Source: Gymnodinialimonas phycosphaerae
GTDB lineage: Bacteria; Pseudomonadota; Alphaproteobacteria; Rhodobacterales; Rhodobacteraceae
Direction of reading: 5' to 3'
DNA length: 64,000 nucleotides
NCBI RefSeq assembly: GCF_019195455.1
Contig: NZ_JAIMBW010000001.1
Coordinates: 2,418,001-2,482,000 of the forward strand
Numbering within the stretch: the first letter of the stretch is position 1; each line of letters begins with the position of its first letter. Both the position numbers and the translations under genes were made by a program. Below the pieces are notes generated by a model that saw only the letters and a list, made by a program, of their open reading frames with translations, ran no database searches and was not told the origin of the DNA. Shown piece by piece: positions 9,359 through 17,251 of the stretch.

Positions 9359-10297
9359 GTGCGCAATACCTCCCTCCCCTTCACCCTTCGACAGCTCCGC
9401 TATCTTGCAGCCTTGGAAGATACCCGCCATTTCCGCGAAGCCGCAGAGGCATGCGGGATTTCGCAACCCTCGCTGTCGGTACAGATCAAATCGCTGGAAG
9501 ACTCGCTGGGATTGACCTTGGTGGAGCGCGGGCGCGGCCCGGTTCGGCTGACGCAGGCCGGGCGCGAGGTGACGCGCCGCGCCCGTGAGATCCTGGACGC
9601 GGGACAAGGCATCCTCGATTTGTCGGCAACGCTGCAATCGGGGCTTGGCGGCACGCTTCGGATGGGTACGTCGACCACGCTTGGGCCCTACCTGATGCCC
9701 CATGTCGTCGGCGACCTGCACCGGACCCACCCCGATCTGCGCCTTTATATCCGGGAGAACGCGCCAAGGGATCTGGTGCGGGAACTCAACGACGGCACCC
9801 ATGATCTGATCCTGACCCAACTGCCCGTGCAAGGGGCACGACTGACATCCGCGCGGCTGTTCCGGGAACCCTTGGGCCTTGCGATGCCGATCGATCATGC
9901 GCTGACCGCGAAAGGCAACATCGATGGGCCCGAGCTTGCGGATCAGACCATCTTGTCCCTGTCGCCCGCCTATGCGCTGCATGACCAGATCAGCGCCCTG
10001 TGCGTGGAGACCGGAGCCCACATGTCGCGCGACTACGAGGGCACCTCGCTGGATGCGTTGCGGCAGATGGTGGCGCTGGACATGGGGCTGACGTTCCTGC
10101 CCGCGCTCTACGTCCGCTCGGAAATCGAGGGGCGCGCGAATGACGTCGTCGTGCGCCCTTTCCGGGGGCGGCGCTTCTCGCGCTCCATCGGATTGGTGTG
10201 GCGGTCGTCCTCCGGCGCGGCCCCGGCGTTCGAGCGTCTGGCGAGCGCAATCCGCGACACCGCGCGCCGTTTTCCGGAACTTGTGTTGGAAGGATAG
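9359..10297 (+). CDS. OxyR-like LysR-family regulator lacking the peroxidatic cysteine
   Basis: A 312-residue LysR-type regulator: N-terminal winged helix-turn-helix (residues ~8-65, REAAEACGISQPSLSVQIKSLE) and a co-inducer domain that follows E. coli OxyR closely, including the GLTFLPALYV and RSIGLVWR blocks. OxyR senses H2O2 through Cys199 and Cys208. Here the position matching Cys199 is Ala206 (in PAYALHDQ), while the Cys208 equivalent is Cys215. So it is OxyR-like in family but cannot form the classical disulfide. The start is GTG at 9359. No catalase or peroxiredoxin gene is adjacent; mnhA is divergent and an Ldh_2-like gene follows 95 bp downstream. Confidence 0.8.
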   Translation: MRNTSLPFTLRQLRYLAALEDTRHFREAAEACGISQPSLSVQIKSLEDSLGLTLVERGRGPVRLTQAGREVTRRAREILDAGQGILDLSATLQSGLGGTLRMGTSTTLGPYLMPHVVGDLHRTHPDLRLYIRENAPRDLVRELNDGTHDLILTQLPVQGARLTSARLFREPLGLAMPIDHALTAKGNIDGPELADQTILSLSPAYALHDQISALCVETGAHMSRDYEGTSLDALRQMVALDMGLTFLPALYVRSEIEGRANDVVVRPFRGRRFSRSIGLVWRSSSGAAPAFERLASAIRDTARRFPELVLEG

Positions 10298-10392
10298 CGG
10301 CAGCTTGTCGATGCCCTGCGGGCCTTCGCCGGGATCGACGTTAAAGGTCGGGGACCATTGACCTTCTGTGGTCATGGGGGAAGACTATCCAC

Positions 10393-11094
10393 ATGAAAGA
10401 TTCATACGACCTGTCGGACCTTGACATGCTGGCCCGCGACTGCCTGACACGGGCCGGCGTCGGCGAGGCGACGGCGCAGATCGTGGCCCGGGATGTCGCC
10501 TTGTCCGAGGCGGCGGGGCATGCCGACAGTGGCTTCACCGCCCTGCTGCGCGACATTCGATTGATCCGCTACGGACGGCTTCTCCCCGATGCGGAGGTCA
10601 CGATCACCACCCCTGCCCCATCAGTTTTTTGCGTGGACGCGGGCCACGGCTTTGCCGCCAGCGCCGTGTCGCAAGCCCTGCCCGCCGCAATCCTGGCCGC
10701 CCAGACACAGGGCATGGTGATGGTGCATCTGACGCGTGCCAGTGACCCGGGCACGTTGGCGGGGGCCATGGTCGAGATCGCAGGCGCAAACCTTGCGGCG
10801 GTGTCGTTGCGGACCCATGGCAAGGGCTTTGCCATCCGCCCGATGCGACGTCAGGTGATCGCGCTGGACGCTGGCGCGCAGACGATGCTGGACGCCCTTC
10901 TGGCCGTCGCACCACCGGCTGCGGATTCGCCGATGGGCGACCCCGTGGCAGAGTCCATCTGGCTGACGGTCCTGGATCCCCGCGTTACGGCGGCCGAAGA
11001 ACTGCTGGCGCATCTGCCCGAGATGACCGCCACGCCGTCGGCCCAGGGGATCGCACTGGCGCCGGAGTTGTTGGTGCAGATCGTGAACGCCTGA
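10393..11094 (+). CDS. Short Ldh_2-like (malate/L-lactate dehydrogenase family) protein, probably not a functional dehydrogenase
   Basis: A 233-residue protein whose first ~150 residues resemble the Ldh_2/YlbC family: an N-terminal segment LARDCLTRAGVGEATAQIVA, a GHADSGFTALLRDIRLIRYGRL region, then FCVDAGHGFAASAVSQALPA and a block like the NAD-binding part of the family. Family members are usually 330-360 residues and carry a DSHG motif; here it reads ADSG and the C-terminal third is missing. I infer a reduced paralogue. It is 3 bp from the downstream LysR gene, so the two are co-transcribed. Its function is unknown. Confidence 0.55.
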   Translation: MKDSYDLSDLDMLARDCLTRAGVGEATAQIVARDVALSEAAGHADSGFTALLRDIRLIRYGRLLPDAEVTITTPAPSVFCVDAGHGFAASAVSQALPAAILAAQTQGMVMVHLTRASDPGTLAGAMVEIAGANLAAVSLRTHGKGFAIRPMRRQVIALDAGAQTMLDALLAVAPPAADSPMGDPVAESIWLTVLDPRVTAAEELLAHLPEMTATPSAQGIALAPELLVQIVNA

Positions 11095-11097
11095 GCC

Positions 11098-12060
11098 ATG
11101 TCATCCACGCTTTTGAAGGGTTTGACACTGCGGGGCCTCGAAGTATTCGAGACGTTGGCGCGCACCGGCTCGGTCGCCGCCACGGCGACGGATCTGGGCA
11201 TGAGCGCGCCCGCTGTCTCGCAGCAGATGAAGAACCTGTCGACCGCGCTTGGCGTCGATCTGGTTGACGCCTCGCGCCGCCCGATGGTGGTGACGCCTGC
11301 GGGGCGGCTGTTTCTGGCGCAAGCCAAAGAGGCCCTGCGCGCGCTACGGGCCGGGCAGAGGGACCTCAAGACACTGGATCTGAGCGAATTGGCATCGCTG
11401 TCCTTGGGCGTGATCGAGGATTTCGAGAACGAGGTGACGCCGCTGCTGACGACGCGACTGGCGGAGGCGATGAGCCAATGTGCCTTTCTGCTCCAGACCG
11501 GCCCCAGCCACGTGTTGCAGGCAAGGATCGCCGCCCGCGAGCTGGACATGGTGATCTGCGCCGCCGGAGCGGCGACGCCAAGGGGGACCGTTGCCCTGCC
11601 GCTGTTGGACGATCCCTATATCCTTGCTGTCCCGAAGGGGGTCGACGTGGCCCCGGGGTTGAAAGCGCTGGCCGATCTGCCGTTTCTGCGCCGCGATCTG
11701 GATCAGGTCATGGGCCAACAGATCGAAGCCTATCTGGCGCGCGCAGGCATCGCCCCGGCCCGGCGGTTCGAGATGGATTCGAACCAGTCGATCTCGGCGC
11801 TGGTGGCGGCGGGCACCGGCTGGACCATCACCACCGCCCTGTCGCTGGCCCGCGCCGGACGGTTCGCGGGCGGGATCGAAGCACACCCCCTGCCCGGTGA
11901 GCCGATGGCAAGGAAGATCGTGCTTTATGTCACGGCGGATTGGTCCGGCGGCATCCCCGAGCAGATCGCAGAGCTGGCGCGCGAGTTGATCGGCGTGCAT
12001 TTCGCGGATCCGGGGCTGGAAAAGATGCCCTGGCTGGGGGACAGTTTTCGGGTGTTGTGA
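11098..12060 (+). CDS. LysR-family transcriptional regulator
   Basis: A 320-residue LysR regulator with an N-terminal helix-turn-helix (residues ~12-65, ATATDLGMSAPAVSQQMKNLSTALG) and a periplasmic-binding-like effector domain starting near residue 95. The start ATG at 11098 immediately follows the stop of the Ldh_2-like gene, so the two are translationally linked. Its target is probably that gene or the ABC operon that converges on it at 12204-15766, but nothing in the sequence decides this. Confidence 0.9.
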   Translation: MSSTLLKGLTLRGLEVFETLARTGSVAATATDLGMSAPAVSQQMKNLSTALGVDLVDASRRPMVVTPAGRLFLAQAKEALRALRAGQRDLKTLDLSELASLSLGVIEDFENEVTPLLTTRLAEAMSQCAFLLQTGPSHVLQARIAARELDMVICAAGAATPRGTVALPLLDDPYILAVPKGVDVAPGLKALADLPFLRRDLDQVMGQQIEAYLARAGIAPARRFEMDSNQSISALVAAGTGWTITTALSLARAGRFAGGIEAHPLPGEPMARKIVLYVTADWSGGIPEQIAELARELIGVHFADPGLEKMPWLGDSFRVL

Positions 12061-12094
12061 GGGGTTTCGCCCTGCTGACGCCGGGCGACGACGC

Positions 12095-12195
12095 GGGGGG
12101 CCAGCCCCCCGGCCCCCCGGAGTTGTATGGGCAAGATGAAGGAGCCCCCACCCTCGGGCCGTCGCAAGGGGGAACGGCGCGGGACGGCCCGGGGG
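12095..12195. terminator. GC-rich hairpins between convergent genes
   Basis: The 143-bp gap between the LysR stop and the convergent permease stop holds two strong stems. One pairs G-run 12095-12100 with C-run 12105-12110. The other pairs CGGGCCGTC (12155-12163) with GACGGCCCG (12183-12191), extended outward by a few more pairs. There is no clear T-tract, but the position between two 3' ends suggests a bidirectional transcription stop. Confidence 0.4.
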
Positions 12196-12203
12196 GGGGC
12201 GCG

Positions 12204-13364
12204 TCAGCCCTTGACCGCCCCGGCCGTCAGGCCGCTGACGATCTGGCGCTGGAACACCATGACCAGCAGGAACAGCGGCGCGATGATCGAGACGGCTGCG
12301 GCCACGGCCACGACTTGATCGGTGGTGGTGGTCTCACGGTTGAAGAAGCCTGCGATGGCGGGGACCATGGTCTGGTTCGTGCCGTCCAGAAGCAGCGCCG
12401 TGATCAGGTAATCATTGTAGGCCAAAAGGAATGAGAACAGGCCCGTGGTGATCACGCCCGGCCACATCACCGGCATGATCACCCAGCGGAACGCCTGAAA
12501 GTGGGTGCAGCCGTCGACGCGGGCGGCCTCGTCCAGCTCGTTCGGGATGTTCTGGAAGAAGCTGCGAAGCATCCAGATGGTGAAAGGCTGATTGATCGAC
12601 ACCAGCACGGTGATCACGGCCAGCGGTTGGCCGTAGAGCGTGGGGGCGTTTTCGCCCAGAATGGGGCGCAGGATTTCGGCGGAGTTCACGAAAACCGGGA
12701 GGTATCCCGCCAACAGGACCGAGTGGGGCAGCGCGCGGAACACGAGCGCCATGATCAGCAGCCAGAAGGCGATGTTGGAGCCGGACCGCGCGAGGCCATA
12801 GCCTGCCAGCGTGCCGACGGTGAGCGAGATCGTCACCGTACCCCCCGTCACGATCAGCGAGTTGACGAAGTTGTTGTAGAAGCCCCGCTCCACCCAGATT
12901 GTCTGGTAATGCTCGGTCGTGAGGCCAATGATCGGTGCACCGAGCGGCCCAAGGATCGGGTTCAACACGCCGAGGATCGCAGGCAGGATCACGAAGAACA
13001 CAAAGATGAAGGCCACGGCGTAGGCCATCGCGCCGATGATCCATCCGGCCCAGACCTGGCCCTTGGGGCTCCAATCTGTGACCCTGCGGGGCAGCCAGGT
13101 GAAGGCCAGCTTCAGGGCGAAAAACAGGACGGCGATGCCAAGGATGAGGTCGAGGGTCGACAGGCCATTGCCCCGGTCGCGGGTCACGGGGCCGAGGATC
13201 ACGTCAAAGGGGTTTGCCGCGAAGGCATCCACCGGGGACTTGAAGCTCATCAAGGTGATCCAGACGATCGGAAACGCCGCCAGAAGGCACCAGAAGGCCA
13301 AGAAAGCCGCGGACCCGATTTTCAGACCCAAGGGCTGGCGCATGGCGCGGGGGGTGTCGCTCAT
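12204..13364 (-). CDS. Carbohydrate ABC transporter permease, MalG type, with a long N-terminal insertion
   Basis: A 386-residue binding-protein-dependent permease. The ABC-loop (EAA) motif lies near residue 280 (ELDEAARVDGCTHFQAFRWVIMP). MalG-type permeases are usually ~280 residues. The extra ~100 residues lie after the first helix and add two more hydrophobic segments (residues ~70-85 and ~105-130) before the core domain. Third gene of the operon 15766-12204. The substrate is probably a sugar or polyol, by family only. Confidence 0.88.
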   Translation of the reverse strand: MSDTPRAMRQPLGLKIGSAAFLAFWCLLAAFPIVWITLMSFKSPVDAFAANPFDVILGPVTRDRGNGLSTLDLILGIAVLFFALKLAFTWLPRRVTDWSPKGQVWAGWIIGAMAYAVAFIFVFFVILPAILGVLNPILGPLGAPIIGLTTEHYQTIWVERGFYNNFVNSLIVTGGTVTISLTVGTLAGYGLARSGSNIAFWLLIMALVFRALPHSVLLAGYLPVFVNSAEILRPILGENAPTLYGQPLAVITVLVSINQPFTIWMLRSFFQNIPNELDEAARVDGCTHFQAFRWVIMPVMWPGVITTGLFSFLLAYNDYLITALLLDGTNQTMVPAIAGFFNRETTTTDQVVAVAAAVSIIAPLFLLVMVFQRQIVSGLTAGAVKG

Positions 13365-13383
13365 TTCAGGGCCTTCGGCGGGG

Positions 13384-13399
13384 TGCTCAAGCTTGAGCA
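13384..13399. promoter_or_regulatory. Perfect 16-bp palindrome between the two permease genes
   Basis: TGCTCAAGCTTGAGCA is a perfect palindrome in the 63-bp gap between the two permease genes, 20 bp before the start of the second. It may be a binding site for a dimeric regulator or a hairpin in the intercistronic RNA. Confidence 0.4.
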
Positions 13400-13427
13400 G
13401 CTATCTAAGCCATTGACAATAAACATT

Positions 13428-14456
13428 TTAGTGAGAGTTCCCTTTGTGATCACGCCATGTGCGGCGCAGGAGCGGGATCAGAAGCACCACGATCCCCAGC
13501 ATCGTCAGCATCGACGAAGCCGACGCCCGCGAGAAGGCGCGGTTTCCGGCATCATCGGGGCGGAGGAAATCAAACGTCAAGTATTGGAGCGAGGTCACAT
13601 GGGCCTCGGCCCGGAAGCCCACGATCTCATCAAAGACGCGGTAGGCGTCCATCAGGTGGATCAGCGCGATGAACACGATCAGCGGCATCAGGTGCGGGAT
13701 GACCACGTAGCGCAGCCGGTCCCAGCGGGACGCCCCGTCGATGATCGCGCTTTCCAGTGTATCCTGGTTCACGGTTTGCAGGCCCGCGTAGAAGATCACG
13801 AAGGCAAAGGGCGCCACGTGCCAGACGCGGTAGAACAGCATCAGCAACTCGATCGTCCAGCCCTGGGCGAACATGGCGATGTCGCGATCCAGCCATGCCT
13901 CGATCCCGCGGGTCAGGATGCCGTCGCCCACGAACAGCCAGTAGATCGAGAGAGACCCGATGACCGGCGTGATGATGAAGGGCAGCAGAGACACGAAGAT
14001 GATCGGGCCGCGCAGGGCCTTGGCGGCGCTGTTGACGGCCAGCGCAATCGCCAGGCCGACGCCGATCACGAACGGCAGCGTCACGAGGGTGAACATCAGG
14101 GTGAAGCGCAGGGCGGACCAGAAGTTGATCTGCATCAGGGCGTTATAGTCCAGGGCCTTGATCGCCTCCCACGCGCGCTGGGGCTCCAGCACGCGGGCAT
14201 AGGACAGGAAGCCGACCCATTCGGTGGTGGTGACGATGTCGCCGGTTTCGTCATCGATGACCGGCACGGTTTGCAGATCGGTCGTACACGTCTGCGCCAG
14301 GAAGCCCGCCGAGCAGGTTTCAACCTCCACCTGCTGCACCACGGGCTGGGTGATCTGGAACGATCCGAGGAAAACAGAAGTAAGGGGAGCTGCGATGAAC
14401 AACAGCATCAGGAACAGGGACGGCGCGACGAACCAGATGAATGTCTTGAACTTCAT
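13428..14456 (-). CDS. Carbohydrate ABC transporter permease, MalF type
   Basis: A 342-residue permease with an N-terminal helix, a ~90-residue extracytoplasmic loop that carries two cysteines (residues ~48 and 55), and the core six-helix domain. The coupling loop is near residue 240 (LESAIIDGASRWDRLRYVVIPHLMP). Second gene of the operon, 89 bp after the binding-protein gene. It pairs with the MalG-type permease downstream. Confidence 0.9.
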   Translation of the reverse strand: MKFKTFIWFVAPSLFLMLLFIAAPLTSVFLGSFQITQPVVQQVEVETCSAGFLAQTCTTDLQTVPVIDDETGDIVTTTEWVGFLSYARVLEPQRAWEAIKALDYNALMQINFWSALRFTLMFTLVTLPFVIGVGLAIALAVNSAAKALRGPIIFVSLLPFIITPVIGSLSIYWLFVGDGILTRGIEAWLDRDIAMFAQGWTIELLMLFYRVWHVAPFAFVIFYAGLQTVNQDTLESAIIDGASRWDRLRYVVIPHLMPLIVFIALIHLMDAYRVFDEIVGFRAEAHVTSLQYLTFDFLRPDDAGNRAFSRASASSMLTMLGIVVLLIPLLRRTWRDHKGNSH

Positions 14457-14545
14457 GGTTGGGGTTCCTGTCCGGTGGTGCCGGGGCCAGAAAGGTGGCC
14501 CCGGCGGATCTTGAGGTTGCGGGGTTTTCGCGACCCGCGTGCCGG

Positions 14546-15766
14546 TTACTCCAGCAAGCCCGCTTCTTGTGCGGCGACCGTATAGGCGGCCTCGACGGCG
14601 GCGAGCGCCTCTTCCGCCGACAAATCGCCGGTGAAGAAGGCAGGAAGCTCGTTCCCCAAAGCGGTGTGCATCAGGCCCATCTGGGTCGTGGACGGATAGG
14701 CGGGCGGCGCGGGGTTGGCCGTGGCCGAGGCGATGGCACCGGTGGCCATGGCGTTGGGCTCATACCCATCGATCAGCCAGATCGCGGCATCGGGCGCGGC
14801 GGCAACGGTTTCGGAAGAGATGCCTTCCATCGCCAGGCGGAAGGCGTTGTCTGCCTCTTCATCCGAGATGTTGGCCGCGACGACAATGCCGTCCCACCAC
14901 AGCGTGGTGGCGGGCGCGCCGCCTTCCATGGCGAGCGGAGCCGCCGCCGAGCCGACAAGACCAACGACCTGGCTTTCCGCCTCATCGTTCATGGCACCGC
15001 CGCGCGATGCCCAGAGGTTGGCCATCGCGATGGAGCCCTGCTGGAACTGCTGCTGCACGTATGTGGAATCCGACACGAGGAATTCGGGGTCCATGTATTC
15101 CGTCAGGCGCATCATCATGTCGAGCGCGGCCAGACCGGCTTCGGAGTTCACGTTGGGGGTGTTGTCGTCGTTGACGAAATCACCGCCGAAGCCGCCGAAC
15201 ATGTTGACGAATTCCTGCGCAAGGTTCCATCCGGCCTTCATGGTGCCGCCCATGGGATAATCCACGACACCTGCTTCCTGGATCGTTTCGGCGGCGGCCA
15301 AGACCTCTTCCCACGTCGTGGGCGTCTCGATGCCGAGGTCGGACAGGATGTCCTCGCGGTACATCAGGTGTTGGACGTTGACCATCATGGCGACGGCCAT
15401 GGTTTCCCCGTCGATCTGGATCAACTGGTTGGGCGTCAGATGCGCGCCATAGGCGGCGATCAGGTCATCGAGCGGGCGAATCGTTTCCTGGTTCAGGAGC
15501 GGGGTGATCGTGCCGTTGGACACGCCGCCGATTTGGTAAAGCGACGGGGACGCCGCGAAGCCTTCGGGCTGCTTGGTGCGGAATTCCTGGTCCAGCTCGG
15601 GCGTGAAGTTGCCGCATTCGGCCATCGCATCGGTCACGGCAACCCAGGCCTCGAACGCGGCGGACAGCATGGTGACTTCGGACGTGTTTTCAAAGCTGCA
15701 CTCAGCGTAAGCGCCGGTAGCGGCAAGCGAGACGGCGCCCGCGAGGGCAAGTCGTTTCACGTACAT
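14546..15766 (-). CDS. ABC transporter extracellular solute-binding protein (SBP_bac_1 family)
   Basis: A 406-residue periplasmic binding protein. The start is placed at ATG 15766 because a GGGAGA ribosome-binding site lies just upstream and a Sec signal peptide follows (residues 1-19, cleavage after AYA before ECSF). A longer in-frame start at 15868 would bury the signal peptide. Family features include the central MMVNVQHLMYREDILSDLG region. First gene of the operon; no ATPase gene follows, so it must borrow a MalK/UgpC-like ATPase encoded elsewhere. Confidence 0.9.
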   Translation of the reverse strand: MYVKRLALAGAVSLAATGAYAECSFENTSEVTMLSAAFEAWVAVTDAMAECGNFTPELDQEFRTKQPEGFAASPSLYQIGGVSNGTITPLLNQETIRPLDDLIAAYGAHLTPNQLIQIDGETMAVAMMVNVQHLMYREDILSDLGIETPTTWEEVLAAAETIQEAGVVDYPMGGTMKAGWNLAQEFVNMFGGFGGDFVNDDNTPNVNSEAGLAALDMMMRLTEYMDPEFLVSDSTYVQQQFQQGSIAMANLWASRGGAMNDEAESQVVGLVGSAAAPLAMEGGAPATTLWWDGIVVAANISDEEADNAFRLAMEGISSETVAAAPDAAIWLIDGYEPNAMATGAIASATANPAPPAYPSTTQMGLMHTALGNELPAFFTGDLSAEEALAAVEAAYTVAAQEAGLLE

Positions 15767-15960
15767 CGGATATCTCTCCCGTTGGTTTTTCGAGCCTGAC
15801 AGGTGTGCCCCGCATGGCCCTTGTTCATGTATGTTGGGGCCAAGAAAAGCGGCCCGTTCCCTAAGCATGCGATTTTTGCATAGGTTTGCAAGAATACGCT
15901 AGTGTCCCGTTTGGCGATCTGGCAAGTGTTTTTCCAATCATGGCGCGGACAGGGACGAAC

Positions 15961-16953
15961 ATGGGCGATACACGGGCGAAACTCCAAGCGTTTTTGGCCA
16001 GCTTGTTCCACGCCAGAGCCGAGGATTTACAGGCACTTGCGGCAAAGGGCTTCGCGGCAGATGCGCGGGTCGAGGTGTCTAGCCCCGTGGGCACGCTGAT
16101 CGGGCCTGCGCAGATCGTGACGGGGTTGATCGCCCCGCTGCGCGCGGCGTTCGCGCCCGCCCGCCGCCGCGACCTGATGATCTTCGGCGGCCAGAATCGC
16201 CGCGACTATGGGGGCGAGTGGGTCACGTCGATCACCCATATCACCGGGCTGTTCACGGCGCCGTTGTGGGGTGTGCAGCCGTCAGGCAAGTTGGCCTACC
16301 TGCGGATCGGAGAATTCTGGCGGGTGGAAAACGGCCTGATCGTCGAGGCGCGGCTGATCGTGGATGTGCTGGACCTGATCCACCAGACGGGTGTTTGGCC
16401 TCTGGCCGAGGGCCATTACGGCGCGCCGGTCGTTTTTCCCTCCCCCGCAACGCAGGATGGGCTTTGTCCGTCCAACCGCGAAGACGGCGCAGCGGCGCTG
16501 GATGTGGTGGAGGCGATGTTGTCTGCGCTTCACGTCTATGACCCCGACAGCTTCGGGTCCGATGGCCAGGTGGGCGCGGGCGGCACATGGGCGCCGGACT
16601 TCGCGTGGTACGGGCCCGGCGGCATCGGCTCCACGGTATCGTGGCCCGGCTTCGTGGATCACCACCGCGCGCCCTTCCTGCGTGCCTTTCCCGATCGCAA
16701 GGGCGGCAACCACTATGCGCGCGTGGGCGACGGCAATTACGCCGCCGTGTCGGGCTGGCCCTCGATGACGATGACCCACCGCGATACCTATCTGGGCGTG
16801 CCCGCGACGGGGAAGGCCCTGACGCTGCGGGTGATGGATTTTTACCGGGTCGAGCACGGGCTGATCGCGGAAAACTGGGTGCTTCTGGACTACATCGATT
16901 TGTTGCAGCAAATGGGCGTGGATGTGATCGCACAGGCGGCGCAGCAGCTGTAG
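15961..16953 (+). CDS. Tandem SnoaL-like (polyketide cyclase/NTF2 fold) protein
   Basis: A 330-residue protein made of two SnoaL-like domains, about residues 5-145 and 165-325. Each ends in the same kind of segment (FWRVENGLIVEARLIVDVLDLIHQTGVWPL in the first; FYRVEHGLIAENWVLLDYIDLLQQMGVDV in the second, each given in part). The start ATG at 15961 is chosen because AGGGAC precedes it; an upstream ATG at 15940 has no such signal. Divergent from the ABC operon, so it may act on the imported compound. The catalytic role is unknown. Confidence 0.75.
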   Translation: MGDTRAKLQAFLASLFHARAEDLQALAAKGFAADARVEVSSPVGTLIGPAQIVTGLIAPLRAAFAPARRRDLMIFGGQNRRDYGGEWVTSITHITGLFTAPLWGVQPSGKLAYLRIGEFWRVENGLIVEARLIVDVLDLIHQTGVWPLAEGHYGAPVVFPSPATQDGLCPSNREDGAAALDVVEAMLSALHVYDPDSFGSDGQVGAGGTWAPDFAWYGPGGIGSTVSWPGFVDHHRAPFLRAFPDRKGGNHYARVGDGNYAAVSGWPSMTMTHRDTYLGVPATGKALTLRVMDFYRVEHGLIAENWVLLDYIDLLQQMGVDVIAQAAQQL

Positions 16954-17251
16954 TAAAGATTTTTACGCGCTAGGGTCACAGCCGTAAATCACCCTGACAC
17001 GATTTTCTGCGTCATTAAGAAACCTTCCTCTGATTGGCCAATCCCTGCCATGTTGGCCCCGAAACAGATCGCCTGGCGGCCGGGAGGGCCGTACCCTGGG
17101 GTGATCTGTTGGGGGAGGCTCGCATGATTAACGACTGCCGTGACATCACACCGCCTGCTTGCTGGTGCACGTCCGCGTCACGCCCCCCGATCCGTCTGAC
17201 CCGAGCCTGCACCAAGAGCGCCGCTCGACCCACTTTCTAGGAGAGACAACC

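Noticed and set aside
9290..10375. Minus-strand ORF of 361 codons opposite the OxyR-like gene, with a protein-like first 25 residues
   Set aside because: The rest is clearly the antisense of the regulator; the first residues alone do not support a gene.
12501..14585. Plus-strand ORF of 694 codons
   Set aside because: Runs antisense through two certain permease genes; Asp/His/Arg-rich, no recognisable domain.
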